64,000 nucleotides of DNA from JAZBPO01 sp963691775 (GTDB lineage Bacteria > Pseudomonadota > Gammaproteobacteria > Pseudomonadales > Azotimanducaceae): assembly GCA_963691775.1 (NCBI GenBank), contig OY829369.1, positions 2,728,001-2,792,000 of the forward strand. Reading direction: 5' to 3'. The notes under the pieces were generated by a model. The model was not told the origin of the DNA and made no database searches. It saw nothing but the letters and a program-made list of their open reading frames with translations. This document shows positions 18,185 to 27,355 of the stretch, piece by piece (positions within the stretch are counted from its first letter, which is position 1; each line of letters opens with the position of its first letter). The translations under genes were made by a program, and so were the position numbers.

Positions 18185-18742
18185 GTGAGTGACGTCGGTG
18201 CGCCTCTCATCTGGATGGACCTGGAAATGACCGGGCTCGATCCTGACGAACACGTGATCATAGAGATCGCCACGCTGCTCACGACGGCCGAACTCGAACC
18301 GATCGCCGAAGGGCCGGTGCTGGCGATCCGGCAGAGCGAGGCGGAGCTCGCGAAGATGGACGAGTGGAACACCGAGCATCACGGCGCGTCGGGCCTGGTT
18401 GATCGCGTGCGAGCAAGCTCTGTCGATACGGCTGCGGCCGAAGCGCTGACGCTCGCGTTCCTGCGCGAACATCTTGCCGAGGGCGCGTCGCCGCTCTGTG
18501 GTAACTCCGTGCACCAGGACCGTCGTTTCCTTGCCAGGCACATGCCCGGCGTCGACGCCTTTCTGCACTATCGTCATATCGACGTCAGCACGATCAAGGA
18601 GCTTGCGCGGCGCTGGGCGCCGAACGTGGTTTCCGGCTTCGCGAAGCGAGGCGCTCACCTTGCCCTTGACGACATCCGGGAATCGGTCGCGGAGCTGCGC
18701 CACTATCGAACGCACCTCTTCCGCGACTTCGAGGCAGGTTAA
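18185..18742 (+). CDS. orn: Oligoribonuclease
   Basis: A 185-residue DEDDh exonuclease, normal length. Exo I is WMDLEMTGLD, exo II includes CGNSVHQDRRFL, and exo III is AHLALDDIRESV with the His-Asp pair. The dimer segment HYRHIDVSTIKELARRW is present. Orn degrades di-ribonucleotides, including pGpG from c-di-GMP turnover, which is relevant to the FimX encoded nearby. GTG at 18185 has GGAG seven bases upstream. The open frame extends six codons to a TTG without support. Confidence 0.95.
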   Translation: MSDVGAPLIWMDLEMTGLDPDEHVIIEIATLLTTAELEPIAEGPVLAIRQSEAELAKMDEWNTEHHGASGLVDRVRASSVDTAAAEALTLAFLREHLAEGASPLCGNSVHQDRRFLARHMPGVDAFLHYRHIDVSTIKELARRWAPNVVSGFAKRGAHLALDDIRESVAELRHYRTHLFRDFEAG

Positions 18743-18753
18743 AGGGCGTCGAG

Positions 18754-19686
18754 TCAGGCGTCTGCTCCGCTGCCCGAGGCGTGCTGCTTCAAGTACATGA
18801 ACAGCTGGCGGTCGTGCCGTGAGGTGGCTGAGAGATGGCCAGCGCGAATCCATGGTTTCCAGCGCGGTGGCCTTACGCCCTCCACGACGTCGCCGGTTAC
18901 CGTGACTCTGCGAATCACGCGCTCGCCCTCGAAGTCGTTCACCACGAAATGCTGCGTTGCGCGGTTGTCCCACATCGCAACCGTACCCTCGGTCCAGCGA
19001 TAGCGTACCGAGAAGCGAGGCTGCTGCACCCACTGTGTGAGGTGGCGCAGGAGCGCATCGCTCTCCGTTGCCTCCATCTCGACGATCCGACGCGTGAAGT
19101 GCTCGTTGACGTAGAGCGCCCTGCGTCCCGTTTCCGGATGCACGCGTACGACCGGGTGCACCGTCATGCGGTCTGGACGATTGTGGGGCAGGGCATCGTG
19201 TAACGCGGTGAGGCCTTCGCACATCTCTTTCAAGGGTGCCGACATCGCGTCATAGGCTGCGTGCATGCTCGTCCACAGCGTATCGCCGCCAACGTCCGGA
19301 CAGCGCGCCATGTGCAGGATCGACATGAGCGCGGGCTGCACCTGAAAGGTCAGGTCCGTGTGCCATTCATCGGCCACCCCTCCGCTCGATGCCTTCAGCT
19401 CAAAGATCTTCGGGTGTGGGGTGTCGAAGTCCAGGTTCGGATGTCCTTCCAGTTCGCCGAAACGGGCTCCGAAGGCGACGTGATCGTCGATGCCGATGCG
19501 CTGGTCCGGGAAGAAAAGCACGCCGTACTGAGCAAGCAGCGAACGAATGAGGGCGATCTCACCGTCGGCGATGTCCGCTAGGGTCACGCCCGTGATCTCG
19601 GCGCCGAGCGCCCCCGCCAGACGCTCTAGGCGCCAGGACGCCGGCAGATCGACAGTGCTCGACTGCTGGGTCGGTGCTTCGGCCAT
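18754..19686 (-). CDS. TauD/TfdA-family Fe(II)/2-oxoglutarate dioxygenase
   Basis: A 310-residue dioxygenase of the taurine dioxygenase group. The iron-binding facial triad is visible: His and Asp in DEWHTDLTF and a distal His in NRATQHFVVND. The 2-oxoglutarate-binding Arg lies downstream in the ERVIRRVTV region. The early GAEITGVTLADI segment matches TauD. The substrate (taurine, alkylsulfonate, 2,4-D-like or other) cannot be told from sequence. No transporter or sulfur-regulator gene is adjacent, so it is isolated between orn and queG, where the related genomes I know have no such gene. It shares the strand with queG (41-base gap). Confidence 0.88.
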   Translation of the reverse strand: MAEAPTQQSSTVDLPASWRLERLAGALGAEITGVTLADIADGEIALIRSLLAQYGVLFFPDQRIGIDDHVAFGARFGELEGHPNLDFDTPHPKIFELKASSGGVADEWHTDLTFQVQPALMSILHMARCPDVGGDTLWTSMHAAYDAMSAPLKEMCEGLTALHDALPHNRPDRMTVHPVVRVHPETGRRALYVNEHFTRRIVEMEATESDALLRHLTQWVQQPRFSVRYRWTEGTVAMWDNRATQHFVVNDFEGERVIRRVTVTGDVVEGVRPPRWKPWIRAGHLSATSRHDRQLFMYLKQHASGSGADA

Positions 19687-19727
19687 CTGTGCGTTTCTCC
19701 TCTCCGAGCGGACGCTCGGAGCATAGC

Positions 19728-20801
19728 TCAGTGCTCGCTGCCGGCGTTCGCTGCAAGTCCGGCACGTTGGCGCTTGATCGCCCAGTCGATGTGCTCCCGC
19801 ACCATATCGTTGGCGTCCGCGCGGCGCGCCTCAAGAAGCGCGAGCGTAGCCGGATCCGGTGGCGCGTTGCCGAGGCCGACGGCGAGATTGCGGAGCCAGC
19901 CCTCGTAGCCGGTGCGGCGGATCGCGCTCCCCTGCGTGCGCTCCAGGAAGGTCGCTTCGTCCCACGCGAACAGGGCGCAGAGCTCGCTGCCTTCCAGGCC
20001 GTGCCGGGGATGGAAGTCATCCTCCCGAGTGGCCGGGCTGAACTTGTTCCAGGGACACACCAATTGGCAGTCGTCGCAGCCGAACACCCGATTGCCCATA
20101 GGTGCGCGCAGTGCCTCGGGGATCGGGCCACGGTGCTCGATAGTCAGATAGGCGATACAGCGTTTCGCATCGAGTTGCCGGGGGCCCACAAAGGCGTCAG
20201 TCGGACAGGCGGTCATGCAGGCGGAACAGCTGCCGCAGTGATCTCGCTCCTGGGGCGTATCCAGCGGCAGCGGGACATCGGTGAAGATCTCCCCGAGAAA
20301 GAAAAAGGAACCGGCCTCGCGAGCAAGCAGCAGCGTGTTCTTGCCGATCCAGCCGAGGCCCGCCTTTTCCGCCAGTGCCTTCTCCAGCACCGGAGCCGAG
20401 TCGGTGAAGGCGCGATAACGCCCGCCAACGCGCGCTTCGATCCGCTCTGCGAGGCGGGCGAGCCTTGGGCGAATCACGCGGTGATAGTCGCGACCGAGGG
20501 CGTAGCGTGACACGTAGGCGCGTGTGCCATCCTGGAGCGTGGCAAGCGGATCGTCCTCTGGCGGGCGATAGTCCATCCGGGCGCTGATCACGCGCAGCGT
20601 CCACGGCTCGAGCCGTTCTGGCGCAGCGCGCAGTTCGGCGTGACGAGCCATCCAGTCCATGGATGCCGCGTGCCCGGCCGCGAGCCAGCGCTCGAGGTGC
20701 GCAGGATGCTCGCCGAGCTCTGTATCTGTGATGCCGATGGCGTCGAAGCCGAGCTCCTGTCCCCAGGTCCGGATTTCGTCGGCAAGCGCGTGCAGGTCCA
20801 T
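19728..20801 (-). CDS. queG: Epoxyqueuosine reductase QueG
   Basis: A 357-residue cobalamin-dependent iron-sulfur enzyme that reduces epoxyqueuosine to queuosine in tRNA. Two 4Fe-4S sets are visible: CGSCSACMTACP (about residues 185-200) and CDDCQLVCPWN (about 235-250). The N-terminal corrinoid-binding part has YRVFTDSAPVLEKALAEKAGLGWIGKN-like conserved text, written here only in part. The C-terminal HEAT-like tail is short. The ATG at 20801 starts the conserved helix. The frame stays open far upstream only as a shadow of nnr. It is divergent from nnr across a 63-base region with an inverted repeat. Confidence 0.94.
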   Translation of the reverse strand: MDLHALADEIRTWGQELGFDAIGITDTELGEHPAHLERWLAAGHAASMDWMARHAELRAAPERLEPWTLRVISARMDYRPPEDDPLATLQDGTRAYVSRYALGRDYHRVIRPRLARLAERIEARVGGRYRAFTDSAPVLEKALAEKAGLGWIGKNTLLLAREAGSFFFLGEIFTDVPLPLDTPQERDHCGSCSACMTACPTDAFVGPRQLDAKRCIAYLTIEHRGPIPEALRAPMGNRVFGCDDCQLVCPWNKFSPATREDDFHPRHGLEGSELCALFAWDEATFLERTQGSAIRRTGYEGWLRNLAVGLGNAPPDPATLALLEARRADANDMVREHIDWAIKRQRAGLAANAGSEH

Positions 20802-20816
20802 GGCTGACGGGTCGGG

Positions 20817-20839
20817 CGTTAGAATCGTGCAGTCTAACG
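20817..20839. promoter_or_regulatory. Inverted repeat in the queG/nnr divergent promoter region
   Basis: Perfect 7-base arms CGTTAGA and TCTAACG separated by nine bases, centred between the two divergent starts. A TAGAAT sequence inside the left arm resembles a -10 box for nnr, but no matching -35 was found. It could be an operator or chance. Confidence 0.35.
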
Positions 20840-20864
20840 TCCGTCTGAACGGAAGCCCGCTGCA

Positions 20865-22403
20865 ATGCAAGATGATGAGGCCTACACGCTGGTGCTGCGC
20901 GACCCCCTTCCGGGCGCCGATGCCCTTTACACGGCGGCGGCGACGCGCGCATTCGATCGCCGAGCGATCGAGCGCCACGGCCTGCCGGGCATCGTGCTCA
21001 TGCGCCGCGCGGGCGCAGCCGCCTTCGAGTTTTTGCGCGATCGCTGGCCGGATGCGGAGGTGCTCACGATCTGCTGTGGGCGTGGTAACAATGCCGGTGA
21101 TGGCTATGTCGTGGCTGGCATGGCGCTTGACCGGGGGCTGCAGGTGCAGCTCCTCCAGGTGGGTGATGCTGCCGATCTGAAGGGCGATGCAGCGCGTGCC
21201 CGGGATTGGGCCCTGGAGCGCGGCGCGCAAATCGAGCCCTTCGACGCCGCTGCATCGCTGCGCGGAGACATCGTTGTGGATGCGCTTCTCGGGACCGGCA
21301 TTGCCGGTGCCGTTCGACCGGCCTTCGCGGACGCGATCAGTGCCATCACGGACAGCCGTCGGCCTGTGCTTGCGCTCGATCTGCCCAGCGGCCTCGATGC
21401 TGACGCAGGTTGCGTGCGCGGTATCGCCGTGTGTGCAGACGCCACCATCACGTTCATTGCCGCGAAGCGCGGCTTGCTCACCGGTGCGGGGCCGGATCAC
21501 GCAGGGGATCTCGCCCTCGCTGATCTCGGGGTGCCGTATGAGGTGTTCGAAGAGGGTGAGGCAGATGCGGCGACGAAACTGCTGCGCCTCGGCGAAATCC
21601 CGTGCCGCCTGCCGCGGCGATCGCGGACCGCGCACAAGGGCGCGTTTGGCCACACCCTGATCGTCGGTGGGGATCATGGATTCGGGGGCGCTGCGGTCCT
21701 GGCCGCAGAAGCCGCGGTGCGAGCAGGCGCTGGACTTGTCAGCGTCGCAACGCGAGGCGCGCACGTGGCGCCGTTGCTCGCCCGCGTGCCCGAAGCGATG
21801 GCGCATGCCGTTGATACCCGCGCGGAAGCCCTCGCGCTTGCCGAGGTCGCATCGGTGATCGTAGTTGGTCCCGGCCTCGGGCGGGCGCCTTGGGGCGAAC
21901 AGATGCTTGACGCCGTGCTCGCAGCTGATCGGCCTGTGGTCGCGGATGCAGACGCTCTCAATCTGCTCGCTGCCAGTGATCGGCGGCTGCCCGAAGGGTC
22001 GGTGATCACGCCGCATCCGGGAGAGGCGGCGAGGCTGCTCGGAACTTCCACCCAGGCGGTGGGCGTCGACCGCTTCGATGCGGTAGCGGCCCTGGCCGCG
22101 AGCGCGGGCGCGATCGCCGTGCTCAAGGGCGCTGGGACGCTCATAGCGGGTCGCGCCGAAGATGGCATTGCCCTGTGTCCCTATGGCAATCCTGGCATGG
22201 CCAGCGGGGGCATGGGCGACGTGCTCAGCGGCGTCGTCGGAGCGTTGCTTGCGCAGGGCATGGAGGCGCGCGCTGCGGCTGCGCTTGCAGCCTGTGTGCA
22301 CGGTGCAGCGGGAGATCTCGCAGCGCTAGAGACGGGCGAGCCTGGACTCCGCGCCAGCGACCTCGCACCTCATATCGGCCCTCTCCTCGCAGCGGCCGGC
22401 TGA
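20865..22403 (+). CDS. nnr: Bifunctional NAD(P)H-hydrate epimerase / ADP-dependent dehydratase
   Basis: A 512-residue fusion protein. The N-terminal YjeF epimerase domain (about 1-225) has GRGNNAGDGYVVA and the catalytic Asp in VVDALLGTG. The C-terminal ribokinase-like dehydratase domain (about 235-505) has AHKGAFGHTLIVGG, VGPGLGR and NPGMASGGMGDVLSG, the ADP and substrate loops. It repairs hydrated NADH and NADPH. The start ATG is upstream of a typical family N-terminus. It is followed after two bases by tsaE, a conserved pair across gammaproteobacteria. Confidence 0.95.
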   Translation: MQDDEAYTLVLRDPLPGADALYTAAATRAFDRRAIERHGLPGIVLMRRAGAAAFEFLRDRWPDAEVLTICCGRGNNAGDGYVVAGMALDRGLQVQLLQVGDAADLKGDAARARDWALERGAQIEPFDAAASLRGDIVVDALLGTGIAGAVRPAFADAISAITDSRRPVLALDLPSGLDADAGCVRGIAVCADATITFIAAKRGLLTGAGPDHAGDLALADLGVPYEVFEEGEADAATKLLRLGEIPCRLPRRSRTAHKGAFGHTLIVGGDHGFGGAAVLAAEAAVRAGAGLVSVATRGAHVAPLLARVPEAMAHAVDTRAEALALAEVASVIVVGPGLGRAPWGEQMLDAVLAADRPVVADADALNLLAASDRRLPEGSVITPHPGEAARLLGTSTQAVGVDRFDAVAALAASAGAIAVLKGAGTLIAGRAEDGIALCPYGNPGMASGGMGDVLSGVVGALLAQGMEARAAAALAACVHGAAGDLAALETGEPGLRASDLAPHIGPLLAAAG

Positions 22404-22405
22404 AG

Positions 22406-22921
22406 ATGAAGAGCGTCCTTGCGCATCTCGAGTGCATCCTGGCCACGGAGGCCGACACCCGCGCGCTCGGGACGACCCTCGCCTCCCTCGGCGCGGCACC
22501 GCGCGGTGTCGTGTGCCTCCACGGCGACCTTGGGGCCGGCAAAACTACGCTTGTGCGTGCGTGGCTGCGTGGGCTCGGCCACGAAGGCGCGGTGCGATCG
22601 CCCACCTACACGCTCGTCGAGCCCTATGAGGTGAAGATCGGAAGGGCGTGTTTCGAGCTCATGCACTTTGACCTCTATCGCATGGCGGACGAGGAGGAGC
22701 TGGATGCCATCGGGTTCCGCGATTATCTTGCCGGCGACGCACTGTGCGTCATCGAGTGGCCAGAGCGCGCGCCGGGACTGCTGGCGGACGCCGATCTCGA
22801 CATTTCACTCGTAATCGAAGGTGAAGGCAGGCGCGCGCGCTTCGAGGCTAGAACCGCGCGCGCTTCGCAGTGGTTGCACGGGGCTTTTCCAGGACGGGTC
22901 GCAAGCGACGCGCTCCGCTAG
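22406..22921 (+). CDS. tsaE: tRNA t6A synthesis ATPase TsaE
   Basis: A 171-residue P-loop protein with Walker A GDLGAGKTTLVR, the SPTYTLVEPY switch-like segment, and HFDLYRM with the DEEELDAIGF motif. TsaE works with TsaB and TsaD to make N6-threonylcarbamoyl-adenosine at position 37 of ANN-decoding tRNAs. ATG at 22406 starts three bases after the nnr stop. The longer open frame upstream lies inside nnr in another frame. The amidase gene follows after 24 bases. Confidence 0.94.
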   Translation: MKSVLAHLECILATEADTRALGTTLASLGAAPRGVVCLHGDLGAGKTTLVRAWLRGLGHEGAVRSPTYTLVEPYEVKIGRACFELMHFDLYRMADEEELDAIGFRDYLAGDALCVIEWPERAPGLLADADLDISLVIEGEGRRARFEARTARASQWLHGAFPGRVASDALR

Positions 22922-22945
22922 ACTCCACGAGCGGCCCCCTGCCGA

Positions 22946-24298
22946 ATGCCTGGGATGCGCTCGATAACATTCATGTTCTCTTCGCTGTGTACGCGCGCCC
23001 TGCTTGCGTGTCTTGTGTGCTGTGCAGCTGCAGCGCCGCAGGCGGCCGTCGTCGAGCAGCTCCGCGTGCATGCGGCGCCGGACCACGTCCGCTTCGTTTT
23101 TGATCTGTCTGGCCCTGTCGACTGGAGCCAGCTCACGCTCGAAGGGCCGGATCGGATCGTTCTTGACCTCGTCGATTCCAGTCTTGGCTTCGATCTCGCG
23201 CGTCTTGATCTCGAGGGCACCGGCGTGCGCTCTGTGCGCAGCGGTCGGCGAGATGACGACATCCTGCGAGTGGTACTCGACGTAGAACGCCGCTTCGATG
23301 CGAAGCCCTTTGCGCTGGCGCCGGTCGCCCCATATGGCCACCGGCTCGTGCTCGATCTTTTCGAGGTCGGGCAAGCGCGACCCGCGGCCGTCATGCCAGC
23401 ACTCGCAGACGCAAATGGGCGCCGTGATGTGATCGTTGCGATCGACGCGGGTCACGGTGGCGAGGATCCGGGTGCCCTTGGCCCTGGCGGACTACGTGAA
23501 AAGGACGTCGTACTTGCGATCGCCCGTCGTCTCGATGCGCTATTCGACGCCGAACCGGGATTCCGCGGCGAGATGGTGCGCAGCGGTGACTACTACATTC
23601 CGCTGCGTTCTCGAACGGAAAAGGCGCGCGCAGCCCGCGCCGACATGTTCGTGTCCATCCACGCGGATGCCTTTCGTACGCCCCAACCGCGAGGCGCCTC
23701 GGTGTATGCGCTTTCGCGCCGCGGCGCCACGAACGAAATGGGTCGGTGGCTTGCTGAATCGGAGAATCAGTCGGATCTCATCGGCGGCGTCGGCAATCTG
23801 GCGGATCGGGATCCGTTGCTGGCTGAAGTGCTCCTGGATATCTCCATGGACGGTGTTATGCGCCTGTCCATCGACGCTGGCAAGCGTGTACTGGCGGCCC
23901 TGGGCGATACCAAGCGTGTGCACAGCCGAGAGCTTCATCAGGCGGGCTTCGTAGTCCTGAAGTCGCCAGATATTCCGTCGATCCTGGTCGAGACGGGCTT
24001 CATCTCGAATCCGCAGGAGGCGCGTGAACTGGCAGCGCCGGCGCATCAGGCGGAGATCGCGGAAGCCATTTTCGAGGGCGTGCGCGAGCATCTCGAATCG
24101 CAGCCGCCGCCCGGGACACTCCTCGCCTGGCGCGCAGCAAACGCCGGCGCCGCGCGCCGCTATGCGGTAGTGAAGGGTGATACGCTTTCAACCATCGCGC
24201 AGCGCTTCGGGGTACGAACCTCGCGCCTGAAGCGCGTGAACGATCTCGCCGGCGACGTCATCCGCGTTGGCCAGGTGCTTGTCATTCCCGCCTCCTGA
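22946..24298 (+). CDS. amiB: N-acetylmuramoyl-L-alanine amidase (AMIN-Amidase_3-LysM)
   Basis: A 450-residue exported cell-wall hydrolase. A signal peptide (about 1-33, ending near AAAPQAA) is followed by an AMIN domain (about 35-135) that targets the septum, an Amidase_3 catalytic domain (about 150-385) and one LysM peptidoglycan-binding repeat (about 403-449, YAVVKGDTLSTIAQRFGV). Zinc ligands are His in IDAGHGGEDPG, Glu in LREKDV and His in VSIHADAF. It cleaves the amide between MurNAc and the stem peptide during cell separation. The position between tsaE and mutL is that of amiB in E. coli; by domain order it could equally be called AmiC-like. Confidence 0.93.
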   Translation: MPGMRSITFMFSSLCTRALLACLVCCAAAAPQAAVVEQLRVHAAPDHVRFVFDLSGPVDWSQLTLEGPDRIVLDLVDSSLGFDLARLDLEGTGVRSVRSGRRDDDILRVVLDVERRFDAKPFALAPVAPYGHRLVLDLFEVGQARPAAVMPALADANGRRDVIVAIDAGHGGEDPGALGPGGLREKDVVLAIARRLDALFDAEPGFRGEMVRSGDYYIPLRSRTEKARAARADMFVSIHADAFRTPQPRGASVYALSRRGATNEMGRWLAESENQSDLIGGVGNLADRDPLLAEVLLDISMDGVMRLSIDAGKRVLAALGDTKRVHSRELHQAGFVVLKSPDIPSILVETGFISNPQEARELAAPAHQAEIAEAIFEGVREHLESQPPPGTLLAWRAANAGAARRYAVVKGDTLSTIAQRFGVRTSRLKRVNDLAGDVIRVGQVLVIPAS

Positions 24299-24317
24299 AC
24301 TGACCCGGAGTCTCGAC

Positions 24318-26171
24318 TTGCCCATACGCCTGCTCAGTCCTCAGCTCGCCAACCAGATTGCGGCGGGCGAGGTCGTCGAGCGGCCCGCATCCGTGGTCAA
24401 GGAGCTGGTGGAGAACAGCGTCGATGCGGGCGCCACCCGCATCGAGGTGGAAATCGAGGGCGGTGGCGCGCGTTTGGTAAAGGTTCGGGATAATGGCCTA
24501 GGCATCTCTGAGGATGAGCTCGCCCTTGCCGTGAGCCGGCACGCTACGAGCAAGATCAGTTCGCTGGAAGACCTTGAAGCCGTCTCGAGCCTCGGCTTTC
24601 GGGGCGAGGCGCTGGCGAGTATCTGTTCCGTCGCGCGCACGCGGCTTGTTTCGAAGCGAGAGGGGAACGAGGCGGCCTGGCAGCTTACGGTCAACGGCCA
24701 TGCCGATGATGTCGATCTCGCGCCAGCTGCGCACCCCGCAGGGACCACGATCGAGGTCCGCGATCTCTTCTTCAACACGCCTGCGCGGCGCAAGTTTCTG
24801 CGTACGGAGCGCACCGAGCAGACGCGCATCGAGGATGTGCTTCGCCGCCTCGCCCTCGCGCGCATGGATATCACCTTCGAACTCCGCTGTGACGGGCGCG
24901 TCACCAAGCGCTATGACGTCGCCCATGATCTGCTGGGCCAGGAGCGGCGTGTGGCAGCCGTATGCGGCGCGCCATTCGTTGAGCATGCAGCACGGATCGA
25001 TGTTGGCTTAGAGGGCATTCAGCTCGGCGGTTGGGTGGCGTCGCCTACCTTCTCGCGCGCCCAACCGGACATGCAGTATTTTTTCGTCAACGGTCGTGCA
25101 ATCCGGGATCGTACGGTAGCGCACGCTGTGCGACAGGCCTTTGCCGACGTGCTTTACCATGGTCGCCATCCAGCCTTTGTCCTGTTCCTCGATATCGAGC
25201 CCGAGCGCGTTGACGTCAATGTGCATCCGACCAAGCACGAGGTGCGCTTCCGCGATCAGCGTGCCGTGCATCACTTCCTGTTTCGCTCGCTGAAGCAGGC
25301 GCTTGCCGAGCTGCGCCCTGAAGATCGCCTCGCCCGCATTCGTGAGCTTGACCAGCCGACCATGGACGGGCCCGCAGGACCGGTGGAGCAGGCTGGCCTC
25401 GGCCTAGCTCGCCTGCAGTCGCGTGAGGCGCCCTCGGCGTTTTCTGCGCCCCCGCCCGGCGCTGCCGTTTCGCCGGGTCGGGTCGCCGAAGTAATGGCGA
25501 GTTATGGGGCGCTCGCCGAGAGCGTCCGCAAGACCGATGCTGCCGTTGCAGATCCCTTTGCGCGCGATCCGCAGGCGGATGCGGAAATACCGCCGCTCGG
25601 CTACGCAGTCGCTCAGCTACATGGCGTTTATATCCTCGCGCAGAACGCCGAGGGATTGGTCGTGGTCGACATGCACGCGGCGCACGAGCGGATCACCTAT
25701 GAGCGGATGAAGCAGGCCCGCGACGCGGCGGGCATTCGCACGCAGCGGTTGCTCGTGCCGTCAACGCTTGCGGTGAGTGAGCGCGAAGCCGACAAGGTCG
25801 AGGCAGCTGCGGCGGCGCTTGGTGAGCTTGGTCTTGTCATCGAGCGGATCGGTCCGGAGCAGGTGGTGGTCCGTGAAGTGCCTGCGATCCTCGGCAGCGG
25901 AGATGCCGAAGCTCTGGTGCGCGATGTACTCGCCGACCTCGTCGAGTACGGGGACTCTTCTCGGGTGCGCGAGCATGAAGATGAGCTCCTCTCCACCATG
26001 GCCTGTCACGGCTCCGTACGTGCTCACCGCAGGCTCACGCTTGCGGAGATGAACGCGCTCTTGCGCGACATGGAGCAGACCGAGCGCAGCGGGCAGTGCA
26101 ATCATGGCCGACCAACCTGGGCCGTGCAGACCCTCGCAGAGCTCGACCGTCTTTTCATGCGCGGCCGGTGA
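24318..26171 (+). CDS. mutL: DNA mismatch repair protein MutL (endonuclease-motif type)
   Basis: A 617-residue protein. The GHKL ATPase domain opens with PIRLLSPQLANQIAAGEVVE and has DNGLGI and GFRGEAL. The linker (about 340-430) is variable. The C-terminal dimerisation domain carries DMHAAHERITYE, matching the DQHAx2Ex4E endonuclease motif, together with the ACHGS-like and CNHGRP motifs. This is the nicking MutL of bacteria without MutH, as in Pseudomonas and unlike E. coli. Start is TTG at 24318, with CCGGAG seven bases upstream and the conserved MPIRLL start; the longer frame overlaps the amidase gene. The stop overlaps the miaA start (GTGA). Confidence 0.95.
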   Translation: MPIRLLSPQLANQIAAGEVVERPASVVKELVENSVDAGATRIEVEIEGGGARLVKVRDNGLGISEDELALAVSRHATSKISSLEDLEAVSSLGFRGEALASICSVARTRLVSKREGNEAAWQLTVNGHADDVDLAPAAHPAGTTIEVRDLFFNTPARRKFLRTERTEQTRIEDVLRRLALARMDITFELRCDGRVTKRYDVAHDLLGQERRVAAVCGAPFVEHAARIDVGLEGIQLGGWVASPTFSRAQPDMQYFFVNGRAIRDRTVAHAVRQAFADVLYHGRHPAFVLFLDIEPERVDVNVHPTKHEVRFRDQRAVHHFLFRSLKQALAELRPEDRLARIRELDQPTMDGPAGPVEQAGLGLARLQSREAPSAFSAPPPGAAVSPGRVAEVMASYGALAESVRKTDAAVADPFARDPQADAEIPPLGYAVAQLHGVYILAQNAEGLVVVDMHAAHERITYERMKQARDAAGIRTQRLLVPSTLAVSEREADKVEAAAAALGELGLVIERIGPEQVVVREVPAILGSGDAEALVRDVLADLVEYGDSSRVREHEDELLSTMACHGSVRAHRRLTLAEMNALLRDMEQTERSGQCNHGRPTWAVQTLAELDRLFMRGR

Positions 26172-27151
26172 GCGTGGGTGCCGCGTCGCCCTGGCCGGTG
26201 CTCTGCATCATGGGGCCGACAGCGGTCGGTAAGTCTGCGCTGAGCCTCGATCTGGCCGATCGCCTTCCCTGTGACCTTGTTTCCGTTGATTCGGCGGCCG
26301 TCTATCGCGAGATGGATCTAGGGACTGCCAAACCTTCCGTTGCCGAGCGGGCCCGCCATCCCCATGCGTTGGTGGATGTCCGCGATCCCGCTGACGCGTA
26401 CAGCGCGGCAGACTTCCGGAGGGATGCGCTAGCGGCCATGGCGACTGCCCGGGCGGCCGGCCGCGTGCCGGTTCTCGTCGGCGGCACCATGCTTTATTTC
26501 CGGGTCCTGGCGCAGGGCATCGCAGACATGCCTGCGGCGGACCCTGCGATTCGCAAGCACTTCGCGGCGCGGGAGAAGGCCGAAGGATTGCCGGCGCTGG
26601 CCGCTGAACTGGCGGAAATCGACCCGATAGCGGCTGCGCGCATCGATCCGCGGAACGCTCAACGCGTCAAGCGTGCGCTCGAAGTGCATGCCGTCTCGGG
26701 TGAGCCCATCTCGGCGTTCTGGGCGCGACAAGCGGACAGTACTTCGGCCCTCAGCGGTTACGCGCCGATCTGGCTTGCATTGCTGCCCGATGATCGCGTG
26801 CGCCTGCACGCGATCATCGGGCAGCGCTTCAACGCGATGCTTGCGGCCGGGCTCGTGGACGAGGTGCGTGCGCTTCGGGCGCGCGGCGATTTGTCCCCGG
26901 ATCTACCCTCGATTCGGGCGGTCGGCTATCGCCAGGTCTGGGCGCATCTCGAGGGCGAGTACGGTGACGAAGAGATGCGGGAGAAGGCCCTCGCAGCGAC
27001 GCGCCAGCTGGCACGTCGCCAGCTCACCTGGCTTCGCCGCTGGCCCAATGCGGAATACATAGAGCTCAAGGCCGGAGGCCGTCCGCCGTCCGCCCTGGCT
27101 GCAGCGCTGGGTGTGCGGCTTCGGGGGCTGGGCGAGCGCGCCCTGTCTTGA
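26168..27151 (+). CDS. miaA: tRNA dimethylallyltransferase
   Basis: A 327-residue enzyme that isopentenylates A37 of UNN-decoding tRNAs. The P-loop is GPTAVGKSALS. Next come DSAAVYREMDLGTAKP (substrate loop), VGGTMLYFRVLAQGI and the Arg-rich TRQLARRQLTWLRRW near the end. Start is GTG at 26168, overlapping the mutL TGA by four bases, so the genes are translationally coupled. The mutL-miaA-hfq order is conserved. Confidence 0.95.
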   Translation: MSVGAASPWPVLCIMGPTAVGKSALSLDLADRLPCDLVSVDSAAVYREMDLGTAKPSVAERARHPHALVDVRDPADAYSAADFRRDALAAMATARAAGRVPVLVGGTMLYFRVLAQGIADMPAADPAIRKHFAAREKAEGLPALAAELAEIDPIAAARIDPRNAQRVKRALEVHAVSGEPISAFWARQADSTSALSGYAPIWLALLPDDRVRLHAIIGQRFNAMLAAGLVDEVRALRARGDLSPDLPSIRAVGYRQVWAHLEGEYGDEEMREKALAATRQLARRQLTWLRRWPNAEYIELKAGGRPPSALAAALGVRLRGLGERALS

Positions 27152-27296
27152 AAAGGCTCTGAGCCGGTCCCATGATCGAAGCGTGGAGCAGTGAGTCGGC
27201 CGCAAGCCCCGGGGCCTACGGGCGCCGTAGCCGCTCTTGCTCATTTGAAGAAAAGGAGTTCTCGGCTCCAGACGAGCGCACTGCGCCTGTGAGACG

Positions 27297-27315
27297 GCGT
27301 CGGGCCTGCCGACGC
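27297..27315 (+). promoter_or_regulatory. Hairpin in the hfq leader
   Basis: Perfect 7-bp stem, GCGTCGG with CCGACGC, around a 5-base loop, about 40 bases before the hfq start. It lies in the 204-base miaA-hfq gap, which otherwise shows no clear sigma-70 promoter. It could affect hfq mRNA, but there is no U-tract for termination. Confidence 0.35.
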
Positions 27316-27355
27316 GCCGCGGGCATGCGTCATACACACGCTAAGGAGTTCCACC

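Noticed and set aside
19728..22301. 857-residue minus-strand frame
   Set aside because: Only its last 357 codons are queG. The rest is the mirror of nnr and lacks family patterns.
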